From: Silvimonas soli
Lineage (GTDB): Bacteria; Pseudomonadota; Gammaproteobacteria; Burkholderiales; Chitinibacteraceae
Assembly (NCBI RefSeq): GCF_030035605.1
Contig: NZ_CP106736.1
Coordinates: 3,531,001 to 3,595,000, forward strand
DNA: 64,000 nt
Reading direction: 5' to 3'
The first letter of the stretch is position 1. Each line of letters opens with the position of its first letter. The notes below the pieces were generated by a model. That model saw only the letters and a program-made list of their open reading frames with translations. It had not been told where the DNA came from and made no database searches. A program made the position numbers and the translations under genes. Below are positions 8,768 through 18,017 of this stretch, piece after piece.

Positions 8768-8955
8768 TTAGGCGTCAGTTTGGTTTTGCAGCCTGAACAG
8801 GTTGTGCGAACTGGCGTTTGGCAGTGCTCAAGTGTTCGTTACAGCAACAATCGCCTGGCTAGAATGCATACATCAATCCAGCTGCGGCAAAAACAGAAAC
8901 AGCAGTATTGATTACAGGTGATCCCTGTAACACGCGGATCAGGGAAGGGGGAAAT

Positions 8956-10740
8956 ATGAGAATCAGAAAGCTGGCGCTCGCCGCCATGCTCGGCATTCTG
9001 GCCTGGCAAGCGCAAGCCGCGCCTGATCCGGACAAGGTGCTGCATAGCTCGTTCAACGCGGCCGAAACCGGTTATGACCCGGCCAAGGTGTCTGATGTGT
9101 ACTCGCACGGCGTGATCGAGAACATCTTTGAGCCATTGCTGACGTATGACTATGTCGCACGTCCGGCCAAGCTGATTCCGTTGACCGCACAGGCTATGCC
9201 CGAGATCAGCGCTGATCGGCTCACCTATACCTTCCACCTGCAAAAGGGCATCTATTTTGCGGATGACCCTGTTTTCAATGGCAAAAAGCGCGAGCTGACC
9301 GCTGCTGACGTGGTCTATGGCCTCAAGCGTCTGGCCGATCCGGCAACGGGTTCGCCCTCCAATTACCTGGTACTTGGTCATTTTGTCGGTGTCGATGAAC
9401 TGGCCGAGAAAGCCAAAAACGGCAAGTTCAATTACGACGCCCCGTGCGAAGGTATCAAGGCGCTGGATCGCTACACCGTCCAGCTCAAGCTCAAAGACCC
9501 ATATCCCGCACTCTCGTATGTCCTGGCGATGCCGCATACCTCGCCGCAAGCGCGTGAAGTGATTGAAGCCTATGGCCAGAATTCCAACGCCCACCCGGTC
9601 GGCACTGGCCCGTACATTCTCAAAGAATGGAAACCGGGCGTAAAAACCACGCTGGTGTACAACCCCAATTTCCGTCATATCGTTTATGACTTCCACCCCA
9701 CGCCTGGCGACAAGGCGGGTGAGCAGGTGGCAAAAGACATGAACGGCAAAACCATGCCGCAGATCGGCCGCATCGAAGTACAGATATTCACCGAAGAACA
9801 GCCCATGTGGCTGGCCTTCAAGAGCGGCCAGCTGGATGAGTTGTATTCGATTCCGCAGCCATTGTTGCGTGGCGTGTTGAACATGGACCCAAAGAACCCG
9901 CGCCGTGCCGCGCTCAAGGCCGAATACCGCAAAGCGGGAATCAAGATCAGCCGGGTGCTTGATCCGGAAATGACCTATTGGCCGTTCAATATGCAAGACC
10001 CGGTGCTGGGTGGCTTGGGCAAAGAAAAAATCGCCCTGCGTCGCGCCATTGCCATGTCGTTTGATACGGACCAGACCATTCGCGATATCCGTCGCAACAA
10101 TGCCGTTCGCATGGAATACATCGTACCGCCGGGTGTGGTTGGGCATAACCCAAACTTCCGCCTTGATTACGGGTTCAACCGTCCTCTAGCCAATGCCTTG
10201 CTGGATCAGTTTGGCTACAAGATCGGCGCGGATGGCTATCGCACCACGCCGGATGGCAAGCCCATTTCCATCGACTTTTTGTCAGATGCGTCTGCAGTTG
10301 GTCGTCAGTGGAATGAATACTGGCAAGAAGCACTCGACTCCATTCACCTTCGCGTGTCGTTCCGCCCGGTCACATTCAACGATCTGCTCAAGGCCATGCG
10401 TTCGTGCACCTACGGCATGGTTGGCGCGGCCTGGATCGCGGATTATCCGGACGGCGAAAATTTTGTGATGCTCAATTACAGCAAGAACATCGGCGCAGAA
10501 AATACCGCCTGCTATAACTCGCCACGCTACGACAAGCTGTATCTGGAATCGCAAAAAATGCAGGACAGCCCGGAACGCAATCACCTGTATGACGAAATGA
10601 ACAAGGTGATGATGGAAGAAACCCCATGGCTGCCAGGCGAAACACGTTTCCGTAACCGTCTGATGCAACCCCGTGTTCTGGGCGATGAGGTTCATCCCGT
10701 CCTCCAGGTGTCCTGGCGTTTCATGGATATCCAGAAATAA
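8956..10740 (+). CDS. Peptide-type ABC transporter substrate-binding protein (SBP family 5)
   Basis: A periplasmic binding protein of the OppA/DppA type that captures the ligand for the permeases encoded next. The 594-residue protein has a signal peptide (1-21, ending AWQAQA) and the family-5 fold, including LADPATGSPSNY and the GTGPYILKEWKPG region. The start at 8956 follows a strong AGGGGGAA ribosome site; the open frame reaches further up but without a signal. It starts an operon with the two permeases and the ATPase at gaps of 12-14 bases. The family also binds nickel, heme, sugars and chito-oligosaccharides, so peptide specificity is only the default guess. Confidence 0.88.
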   Translation: MRIRKLALAAMLGILAWQAQAAPDPDKVLHSSFNAAETGYDPAKVSDVYSHGVIENIFEPLLTYDYVARPAKLIPLTAQAMPEISADRLTYTFHLQKGIYFADDPVFNGKKRELTAADVVYGLKRLADPATGSPSNYLVLGHFVGVDELAEKAKNGKFNYDAPCEGIKALDRYTVQLKLKDPYPALSYVLAMPHTSPQAREVIEAYGQNSNAHPVGTGPYILKEWKPGVKTTLVYNPNFRHIVYDFHPTPGDKAGEQVAKDMNGKTMPQIGRIEVQIFTEEQPMWLAFKSGQLDELYSIPQPLLRGVLNMDPKNPRRAALKAEYRKAGIKISRVLDPEMTYWPFNMQDPVLGGLGKEKIALRRAIAMSFDTDQTIRDIRRNNAVRMEYIVPPGVVGHNPNFRLDYGFNRPLANALLDQFGYKIGADGYRTTPDGKPISIDFLSDASAVGRQWNEYWQEALDSIHLRVSFRPVTFNDLLKAMRSCTYGMVGAAWIADYPDGENFVMLNYSKNIGAENTACYNSPRYDKLYLESQKMQDSPERNHLYDEMNKVMMEETPWLPGETRFRNRLMQPRVLGDEVHPVLQVSWRFMDIQK

Positions 10741-10752
10741 GGAGGCGGCAAA

Positions 10753-11691
10753 ATGTTCGCTTATATCGTCCGTCGCGTCCTGCAAATGATCCCGACTCTG
10801 TTTGGGGTGATGTTGCTGGTGTTTGTCCTGTTTAACGTGTTTGGCGGTGATCCGTCACTGGTGCTGGCAGGCAAGCACCTTACTGCTGAATCGCTGGCCA
10901 ATATCCGCGCACAACTGGGGCTGGATAAAAGCCAGGCGGCACAGTTTCTGATCTTTGTGAAACAAGTGTTGACGCTGGATTTCGGCACCTCCTGGTCTAC
11001 CCAGCAACCGGTATCCGACATCATCGGCTCGCGCGTCGGCCCATCCTTGCTGCTGACGGGTGCGATGCTGGTGGTTGACCTGTTGATTGCCATTCCGCTG
11101 GCGGCCACCGTGGCGTATTTCCGCCGTGGCCTGACCGACCGCATTGTGACCGTCTGCTGCACCATTGCCATGTCGGTCTCTGCGCTGGTGTACATCATTG
11201 CCGGTCAGTACTGGCTGGCCTACAAATTTGGCTGGTTCCCGGTGTCGGGCTGGAGCAATTCGTCGTGGCATAACCTGGTGTACTACGTGCCATTGCCCAT
11301 GTTGATGGGGCTGATGGTGTCACTCGGGCCGGATATCCGTTTCTATCGCTCGTTCTTTGTGGAAGAACTGGGTAACGATTACGTGCGTACCGCCCGCGCC
11401 AAGGGCTTGTCTGAGCGAGTTGTCATGCTCAAGCACGTGCTGCGCAATGCGCTGATTCCGGTGGTGACCACGGTCATGATGTCGCTGCCATACATGTTGA
11501 TTGGTGCGCTGGTGCTGGAGACCTTCTTCAGCATTCCGGGTATGGGTAACGCGGTGGTGATCGCCGTAAACAACAGTGATTTCCCGATCATCAAGGCCAT
11601 CACCGTCTATATCGCCCTGGCGACCATGATCTTTAACCTGTTGGCCGATCTGATCTACAAGCTGATCGACCCACGCGTGCAACTCAAGTGA
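10753..11691 (+). CDS. ABC transporter permease, DppB/OppB type
   Basis: The first of two membrane subunits of the importer. The 312-residue product has about six helices and the binding-protein-dependent transport signature (EAA loop) at YVRTARAKGLSERVVMLKH, which contacts the ATPase. Its N-terminus, MFAYIVRRVLQMIPTLFGV, is characteristic of the DppB/OppB/YejB class. It starts 12 bases after the binding-protein gene, with a GGAGG ribosome site. Confidence 0.9.
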   Translation: MFAYIVRRVLQMIPTLFGVMLLVFVLFNVFGGDPSLVLAGKHLTAESLANIRAQLGLDKSQAAQFLIFVKQVLTLDFGTSWSTQQPVSDIIGSRVGPSLLLTGAMLVVDLLIAIPLAATVAYFRRGLTDRIVTVCCTIAMSVSALVYIIAGQYWLAYKFGWFPVSGWSNSSWHNLVYYVPLPMLMGLMVSLGPDIRFYRSFFVEELGNDYVRTARAKGLSERVVMLKHVLRNALIPVVTTVMMSLPYMLIGALVLETFFSIPGMGNAVVIAVNNSDFPIIKAITVYIALATMIFNLLADLIYKLIDPRVQLK

Positions 11692-11704
11692 GCGGAGAGA
11701 CAAC

Positions 11705-12775
11705 ATGACAAGTTCTGTACAGGCTGCTCCGGCCACAAATAGCTCGCCGGAAGTGCACCGCGGATTCTGGGCGCTGGGCTGGCGCCGTCTCAAGCGTGAC
11801 CGTGTGGCGATGGTCTCGCTGATCGTGGTCGGCGCGTTCCTTGCTGTCGCCGTCGCCGGCTGGTTCAACATTATTGGTGATGGCTGGCGCAAAGAAGTGG
11901 CTATCCCTTATGCGCCCCCATCCTGGCTGGCGCAAAGCGCAGAAGAAACGCTGCCACCGGCTGAGGAAGACACCGCGGGTGCCAAAAGCAGTGCGCCGAT
12001 CATGACCATGACCGAAGCGGAAGACCCCATTGGCAAGGAGCTGGCGATTGCCCGTCAGAACATGGGCAAGTACGCCTCGGTAGAAACACCCTTGCGCGAG
12101 GCGCTGCCGTTTGGTGCCGACCTGCGTGGCCGTGACGTGATCGTCAAGACTATCAAGGGCACATCAACCTCGGTCTTCGTCGGGATCTTTGGCGCACTGT
12201 TCACATTGCTGTTGGGCACCGTGCTGGGGGCGCTCTCGGGCTACTTTGGTGGCAAGGTCGATGACTTTCTGAACTGGTTCTACAGCGTGTTCACCAGCGT
12301 GCCAGACATGCTGTTGTTGCTGTCGTTTGCCGCTGTGGCCGGGCGTGGCATCAAGACCATCATTATTGTTATGGCATTGACCAGCTGGACCGGAACATAT
12401 CGTCTGGTGCGTGCTGAATATCTCAAACTGAAGAACCGCGAGTTTGTACAAGCGGCCAGCGCGATTGGTGCCAGCGATGCCCGCCGTATCTTTGTGCATA
12501 TCCTGCCCAATATCTCGCATCTGTTGCTGGTGCAGTTCTCGCTGCTGACCGTGGCGCTGATTAAATACGAAGCAATTCTGTCGTTCCTGGGTTTTGGCGT
12601 CGGCGTTACGCAAGTGAGTCTGGGTTCCATGCTGGCCGAGGCTCCGGCGGAGCTGGTGCAGGGTGTCTGGTGGCAAATGGTGGCGGTGACCATCGCCATG
12701 TCTTTGCTGGTGACCGCATTCAGCTTGCTGATTGACGGTTTGCGCGACGCGTTTGATCCCAAAGCCAACAAATAA
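11705..12775 (+). CDS. ABC transporter permease, DppC/OppC type
   Basis: The second membrane subunit, 356 residues. After a basic N-terminus and the first helix (about residues 39-56) comes a long periplasmic loop of about 100 residues, then five helices and the EAA loop at FVQAASAIGASDARRIFVH. The extended first loop resembles that of YejE-type permeases, which are longer than DppC. It starts 13 bases after the partner permease and is followed 14 bases later by the ATPase. Confidence 0.9.
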   Translation: MTSSVQAAPATNSSPEVHRGFWALGWRRLKRDRVAMVSLIVVGAFLAVAVAGWFNIIGDGWRKEVAIPYAPPSWLAQSAEETLPPAEEDTAGAKSSAPIMTMTEAEDPIGKELAIARQNMGKYASVETPLREALPFGADLRGRDVIVKTIKGTSTSVFVGIFGALFTLLLGTVLGALSGYFGGKVDDFLNWFYSVFTSVPDMLLLLSFAAVAGRGIKTIIIVMALTSWTGTYRLVRAEYLKLKNREFVQAASAIGASDARRIFVHILPNISHLLLVQFSLLTVALIKYEAILSFLGFGVGVTQVSLGSMLAEAPAELVQGVWWQMVAVTIAMSLLVTAFSLLIDGLRDAFDPKANK

Positions 12776-12789
12776 CCAGGACCGACATC

Positions 12790-14496
12790 ATGAGCAACCA
12801 AGAAAACCTGCTGTCGATCCGCAATTTGAATGTGCGTTTCAAGCAAGAAGACGCTGAACATTTTCACGCGCTCAAAAGCGTGAGTTTTGATATCCCGAAA
12901 AACCGCACCGTGGCGCTGGTGGGCGAGTCGGGCTCCGGCAAGTCGGTGACGTCAATGGCGATCATGCAGTTGCTGCCCGCCATGCAGACGGTGATCGACC
13001 CCGAAAGCCAGATCATCTTTGAAGGCCGCAATTTGCTGGGCATCTCACATGCCGAACTGCGCCGTTTGCGCGGTAAAGATGTGGCGATGATCTTCCAGGA
13101 GCCGATGAGCTCGCTCAACCCGGTATTCACGGTGGGTGACCAGATTGTTGAAACGCTGATGCTGCATGCGCATTTGTCGCGCAGCGCGGCGTGGAAGCGG
13201 GCGCTGGCTTTGCTCATTGAAGTCGGCTTGCCGGACCCGGAAAAGAAGATCAAAGCCTATCCACATGAGTTGTCCGGCGGCCAGCAACAACGCGTGATGA
13301 TCGCCATCGCCATCGCTTGCGAACCCAAGCTGCTGATTGCCGATGAACCCACTACTGCGCTGGATGTGACCATTCAGAAGCAGATTCTGGAACTGCTGGC
13401 TGCGCTGCAAAAGAAACACGGCATGTCCGTGTTGTTCATCACCCATGATCTGGGTCTGGTGGGCGAGTTTGCCGATGAAGTGATCGTGATGCGTCACGGC
13501 GAGATTCGTGAAGCGGGCTTGGTGCAGCAGATTTTTGAAGCGCCGCAAGACGCTTATACCAAGGCGCTGCTGGCGTGCCGTCCGCAACTGGATCATCGCC
13601 CGCAACGCTTGCCGGTAATTGACGACTTCATGAAGCCCGGCGGTTACGTGGCCCCGGCTGAACGCGTACGCGGTTATCAGGCAAATGACGAAATCGTGCT
13701 GGACGTGCAGGGTTTGTCCAAATCGTTTGATATTCGCGAAGGCTTGTTCGGCAAGAAGCAATTCCACGCGGTGAAAGAGGTGTCTTTCAAGCTGGCACGC
13801 GGCAAGACGCTGGGCATCGTCGGTGAATCTGGTTCGGGCAAAACCACCGTCGGTTTGACGCTGGTGCGCTTGCATCAGGCTACCGCCGGCAAGGCGTTGT
13901 TTGAAGGCAAAGACTTGCTGGCGATGTCCAACAAAGAGTTCCACGCCTACAAGCGCCGTATCCAGATCATTTTCCAGAATCCATACGCTTCGCTCAATCC
14001 GCGCTTTACCGTGGAGCAGATTCTCACCGAGCCGATGATGCTGCATGGCCTTGGCGCCAATGGCGCAGAGCGCCGGAAAATGGCGCAAGAACTGCTGGAT
14101 CGCGTGGGTCTGCCAGCTCGTGCGCTGCTGCGCTACCCGCATGAGTTCTCTGGCGGCCAACGCCAGCGCATCGCCATCGCCCGCTGCCTGACCATGAAAC
14201 CGGAAGTGCTGATTTGTGATGAATCGGTATCGGCGCTGGATGTCTCCGTGCAGGCGCAAGTGCTGAACCTGCTGCAAGACTTGCAGGATGAGTACAAGCT
14301 GTCGTACCTGTTTATCTCGCACGATCTGGCGGTGGTGAAGCATATCTCCGACCAGGTGCTGGTGATGAACAAGGGCGAAGTGGTCGAGCAAGGCGATTCG
14401 GATGCGATCTACCGCGAGCCCAAAGAAAGCTACACGCGCAAATTGCTGAATTCGATCCCGCAAGGCTGGATGGGCGCGGCACCCGCGCTGGCATGA
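12790..14496 (+). CDS. Fused double ABC ATPase (DppDF/YejF/GsiA type)
   Basis: Energy-supplying subunit with both nucleotide-binding domains in one 568-residue chain. Domain 1 has Walker A GESGSGKS (45-52) and signature LSGGQQQR (161-168); domain 2 has GESGSGKT (345-352) and FSGGQRQR (453-460). Each domain has its own Walker B and H-loop, and an oligopeptide-type C-terminal stretch follows the first domain. Dpp and Opp systems usually use two separate ATPases, so the fusion groups this importer with YejF/GsiA-like systems. It is the last gene of the operon; a hairpin without a T-run follows at 14503. Confidence 0.92.
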   Translation: MSNQENLLSIRNLNVRFKQEDAEHFHALKSVSFDIPKNRTVALVGESGSGKSVTSMAIMQLLPAMQTVIDPESQIIFEGRNLLGISHAELRRLRGKDVAMIFQEPMSSLNPVFTVGDQIVETLMLHAHLSRSAAWKRALALLIEVGLPDPEKKIKAYPHELSGGQQQRVMIAIAIACEPKLLIADEPTTALDVTIQKQILELLAALQKKHGMSVLFITHDLGLVGEFADEVIVMRHGEIREAGLVQQIFEAPQDAYTKALLACRPQLDHRPQRLPVIDDFMKPGGYVAPAERVRGYQANDEIVLDVQGLSKSFDIREGLFGKKQFHAVKEVSFKLARGKTLGIVGESGSGKTTVGLTLVRLHQATAGKALFEGKDLLAMSNKEFHAYKRRIQIIFQNPYASLNPRFTVEQILTEPMMLHGLGANGAERRKMAQELLDRVGLPARALLRYPHEFSGGQRQRIAIARCLTMKPEVLICDESVSALDVSVQAQVLNLLQDLQDEYKLSYLFISHDLAVVKHISDQVLVMNKGEVVEQGDSDAIYREPKESYTRKLLNSIPQGWMGAAPALA

Positions 14497-14502
14497 TGGC
14501 GT

Positions 14503-14523
14503 AGGGCGGGTGTAACCCGCCCT
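14503..14523. repeat. GGGCGGGT hairpin, dispersed intergenic repeat
   Basis: AGGGCGGGT and ACCCGCCCT form a 9-bp perfect stem with a three-base loop. The 12-mer beginning at 14500 (CGTAGGGCGGGT) recurs exactly, inverted, at 54985-54996 and with one change at 62414-62425. No T-tract follows, so it is better called a dispersed palindromic repeat than a standard terminator. Confidence 0.6.
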
Positions 14524-14563
14524 CTGTCACGCGCATATGTTCGGCGGGTTGGGGGATAACAAG

Positions 14564-15061
14564 ATGTCTAGTCTGCAAGCACAGCGTTTATCCCGCGATG
14601 ACCCTGCAGCCGTTGCGGATCTGCAGTCGGTCTTCAACGGCGCGCCCGCATTCAGCCTGCTGGTTGAGGGCAAGCTGCCCGAGCCCGATGCCGCCGAGCA
14701 GGCGCTGGAAGCCTTGCCGCCGGACATCGATTACCCCGACAAGTTTGTCTTCGGTTATTACCTCGATCAACAGATTGCAGGTTGCGCCGATGTGATTCGC
14801 GGCTATCCGGAAAAGCACTGTGCCTTTATCGGCCTACTGTTGTTTGCCGAAAACTGGCAACGCCAGGGGCTGGGTAAACAGGCGCTCCAGCATATTGATC
14901 ACTTGGCGCGCGGCTGGGGCTGCCAGGAAATCCGCCTGGGTGTGGTTGCCAATAACCAGCCAGGATTGGTATTTTGGACAGCCCAAGGGTTTGTCGAACA
15001 ATCCAGGCGTGAATTACCGGGCTATCCCGCCGATTTGATCCTGATGTCACGCGGTCTTTAG
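14564..15061 (+). CDS. GNAT-family N-acetyltransferase
   Basis: A 165-residue GCN5-related acetyltransferase that would move an acetyl group from acetyl-CoA to an unknown amine. The acetyl-CoA loop is visible as NWQRQGLGKQAL near residue 105, followed by the typical VVANNQPGLVFWTAQGF strand-helix end. The ATG at 14564 has a GGGGGA site upstream; an earlier ATG at 14537 is in frame but sits before that site. A second, unrelated GNAT gene follows in the same direction. Confidence 0.85.
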   Translation: MSSLQAQRLSRDDPAAVADLQSVFNGAPAFSLLVEGKLPEPDAAEQALEALPPDIDYPDKFVFGYYLDQQIAGCADVIRGYPEKHCAFIGLLLFAENWQRQGLGKQALQHIDHLARGWGCQEIRLGVVANNQPGLVFWTAQGFVEQSRRELPGYPADLILMSRGL

Positions 15062-15137
15062 TTCGCGCGGGTTGACACGCCGGGCAACGCTGTTCGCCAA
15101 GTCCTCGGGCTTATCCCCCAAAGCCAGAGAGGATCGC

Positions 15138-15977
15138 ATGACGCATATCGAACGCCATTCCGACCCCCATACTTTTGCCGCAGCGCTGACCGCGTGGCTG
15201 GGCGAACAGTACTGGACCCACAATCAGCTTTACACCATGGCGCTGCGTATAACGCCCGCCTTGTGCGCCGAACGGCAGGTTCATTTTTATCTGCTCAAAC
15301 GTGCCGGGCAGACCTTGGGCGCCGCTTTGGTCAGCGGCGTGATACCTACCCGGACGCTGTTCATGACCGATCTGGATCATGACGCAATCGATTGCTTGCG
15401 TTCCGCCCTGCGTGACGACGATGTGCTTTTGACTGATGTCATCGGGCCGCAGGGTTACGCCGAGTCTTTTGCCGCCGTCTGGGGAGAGTTCGAGCCACGG
15501 GTAGCACTGGGTAACCATCGCTTGATGACTGAACCTGTGAGCACCGGCGCGGCCGGTTATTTGCGGGCTGCCACCGACGCCGATGAAGCCTTGCTGGCAC
15601 GGTGGTTCCTGGCATTTTGCGAAGAGTGCGACATGTCTGAAACTGCGGCGGGTGCGCTCGGCAGAGTGGCGGGGTGGTTGCAGACGAATCCGCCCATGGT
15701 CTGGATCTGGGAGGTTGATCACCAGGCTGCCGCGTTTTGCGTGACTTCTCCCCATGCACCGCTGGCCCGCATCGGCCCGGTCTACACGACGCCCGAGCAG
15801 CGGGGTCGCGGCTATGCTGGAGCAATGGTGGCTGCGGCTTCAGCGCACTTGCAAGCCAGCGGCATTCGGGATGTATTTTTGTATACCGATCTGGCCAATC
15901 CGATCAGCAACAGCGTGTATCAGCGGATCGGCTTTGCCCAAATCAGCCAGCATACGCATCTGGATCTGGTCAGCTAA
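15138..15977 (+). CDS. GNAT-family N-acetyltransferase, two-part
   Basis: A 279-residue acetyltransferase with the acetyl-CoA-binding motif PEQRGRGYAGAMV at about 220-232 and a downstream LANPISNSVYQRIGF segment typical of GNAT C-termini. The N-terminal half is a GNAT-like region without a clear motif, as in the larger GNAT proteins that arose by duplication. The start chosen has an AGAGAGGA ribosome site; the frame extends to 15072. The substrate is unknown. The next gene converges from the other strand 61 bases away. Confidence 0.83.
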   Translation: MTHIERHSDPHTFAAALTAWLGEQYWTHNQLYTMALRITPALCAERQVHFYLLKRAGQTLGAALVSGVIPTRTLFMTDLDHDAIDCLRSALRDDDVLLTDVIGPQGYAESFAAVWGEFEPRVALGNHRLMTEPVSTGAAGYLRAATDADEALLARWFLAFCEECDMSETAAGALGRVAGWLQTNPPMVWIWEVDHQAAAFCVTSPHAPLARIGPVYTTPEQRGRGYAGAMVAAASAHLQASGIRDVFLYTDLANPISNSVYQRIGFAQISQHTHLDLVS

Positions 15978-16038
15978 AACGGATTGCCATGCGCGGCTGC
16001 AAAACTGGGCGGCCGCGTATGGCTCTGGCCATCCCCAA

Positions 16039-17757
16039 TCAAGGCGTGGCCAGATGCATGGCGAACTGGGCGTGTCGCGGGGCGCTGCTGCACATTCCCT
16101 GTTTTTGCGAAACACGCTGATATAAGCGTGTGAGCTTGTCCGGCGATTCATAAATCAGCGTGGCGTTATTCAAGGCGCGGGCCAGGTCCTGTGGGGCGAC
16201 GGCATCCGTGTCCGTCGGTTTGCCCCAGATCACCACATAATCCACAGGCAAACCGGTTTGCTGCTCAAAACGTGGCACGTCCAGTCGTTGGATCGCGACC
16301 TGCGGCTGTCCTGGCTGCCAATGGAAGATCAAATCCTGCGTGTCATATCCTGGCCGGAAATGCACCGGATACACCTTGAGCCGCGCCAGAAAATTGAACA
16401 GCACCACGCGATCTTGCGATAACTCCAGCCGGTTCGTCGCCTGAAACAATGGGTCGTAATTCCATGGGTAACGCACGCCGTTCTGGTCGTAACTGACCGA
16501 CGATTCCAGCACCGGCAGCACGGTGCAGTGCGCCCCGATTAAATGATCGATCTCCTGCAAGGCGTTCATGGGCGGTTGCAGGCTGGCCTGAAGTTTGTTG
16601 GTGGCGTGGAACTGGATCAACAGCAAGGCCAGAGCCAGCAGCGATAAACCGACGCGTTGCCAGCGCCGGAAAGCAAAAAATGCCGCACACAACACCGCCC
16701 ACAACAGCGGAAAAAGTGCCGCGCGCATGAAATGCGACCAACCGCCGCCCGAGATATCCGGGACGAGCAGGCTGAAGGCAAAAAACAGGATAAACACGGT
16801 TAATGCTGCAAACCAGGCCAGCTTCAATCGCCAGCGCACAGCGCGTTTTCGCCACAAACCAACCATTAATCCAACGGCCGTCGCCACTTGCAAAAACACC
16901 AGCGTGCAGGACACCACGCGCTCGTCGCCAGTCTGTATGCGGAACAACTTGGCTCGCATCAGGCTATCTACGCGCTCGTGCAGCGGAATGCCGTACAAGG
17001 TTTGTGCGCCGTGCTGCTGCAAGAAAAACCAGATCACCAGCGGCAGCGGAATGCACAAGCCCACAATCAGTCGGCCATAGGTAGCACCAAGTTGCCGCCA
17101 GGATTGGCCGGCGCGCAAGTCAGCAAAAAATTGCAGTCCCGACAGCACGCCAATGGCCAGCAACGCCATCAGAAACCCGGCCGCGTGCGACAAAAGCGTC
17201 ACCACCAAAGCGCAGCCCAAGGCCACGGCTAATGGGAGGCTGGGTTTTGTCCGCAAGCGCACGTACAAGCCAATGACCAGAAAGAAGCCCGCAACCGAGA
17301 ACAGGAAGTTATATAAGCCAAGATAAAACAAACGGTTTGCCGTCAGCGGCAAGACAAACCAGGCCAGCCACGTATTGGCCGGGTTGATCTGCCGCAATGC
17401 ATAGCGCGCAGCCAGCGCCGGGGTAATGAGGCAGAGCGCCTGCAAACACGCTTCGGCAAGATCAGGCGAAAAAACCAGCAACAGCGTGCGCAAAATGGCG
17501 TAGACCGCCATATTGGGTTGCAAAGTATTGGCGAGCACAAACATCTGCGACTGTAGTGGCCACTCTGGCGAGCCGTAGTGGCTTAGCAAATAGGCAAACG
17601 ACAGATGAACCGGGCCGTCATTGGTGGCCAGCGGGCCCTTCACAATGATGAACGCGGCATAAGCCAGCAGGAACGCCGGAAACAGGCCATGCCGAAGTAT
17701 GGTCCTGACAAAGTTATTCAATACGATCTCCAAAGCCGGGGGCGGCAGCCGTAGCAA
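16039..17757 (-). CDS. Large polytopic membrane protein, unknown
   Basis: A 572-residue integral membrane protein with about ten to twelve hydrophobic helices in residues 20-400 and a soluble C-terminal portion of about 160 residues. Early residues include KGPLATNDGPVHLSFAY, with an acidic residue between the first two helices, a layout shared with GT-C type glycosyltransferases, but I do not recognise a specific family. The start is uncertain: a TTG with a GGAG site lies about 12 codons downstream of the first ATG. It stands alone between convergent and divergent neighbours. Confidence 0.7.
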   Translation of the reverse strand: MLRLPPPALEIVLNNFVRTILRHGLFPAFLLAYAAFIIVKGPLATNDGPVHLSFAYLLSHYGSPEWPLQSQMFVLANTLQPNMAVYAILRTLLLVFSPDLAEACLQALCLITPALAARYALRQINPANTWLAWFVLPLTANRLFYLGLYNFLFSVAGFFLVIGLYVRLRTKPSLPLAVALGCALVVTLLSHAAGFLMALLAIGVLSGLQFFADLRAGQSWRQLGATYGRLIVGLCIPLPLVIWFFLQQHGAQTLYGIPLHERVDSLMRAKLFRIQTGDERVVSCTLVFLQVATAVGLMVGLWRKRAVRWRLKLAWFAALTVFILFFAFSLLVPDISGGGWSHFMRAALFPLLWAVLCAAFFAFRRWQRVGLSLLALALLLIQFHATNKLQASLQPPMNALQEIDHLIGAHCTVLPVLESSVSYDQNGVRYPWNYDPLFQATNRLELSQDRVVLFNFLARLKVYPVHFRPGYDTQDLIFHWQPGQPQVAIQRLDVPRFEQQTGLPVDYVVIWGKPTDTDAVAPQDLARALNNATLIYESPDKLTRLYQRVSQKQGMCSSAPRHAQFAMHLATP

Positions 17758-18017
17758 GGGTGAATTCGGTGAGTGGCGCTACTTTCACCTGAATTCATGC
17801 CATTGGGATCAGTCTTGCATGCAATTGACAATTTTCAAGTTTGTTTTGTGCACTGCATCATCAATGCCCGCCGCAAAGAGATGCAAATAACAAGCGCGTG
17901 CGGGGATATCAAGCGCCGCCGGGACCGTTGGCGAGTGCTCGAAGGCATGAATAATCAAGTCAAACTGCGGGCAAGCAATGGGAATGACGCGCTGGGTGCT
18001 AAGTAGCCGCAGCGTTT

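Noticed and set aside
13045..14463. 472-codon frame opposite the fused ATPase
   Set aside because: Shadow frame; the plus-strand ABC protein has every expected motif.
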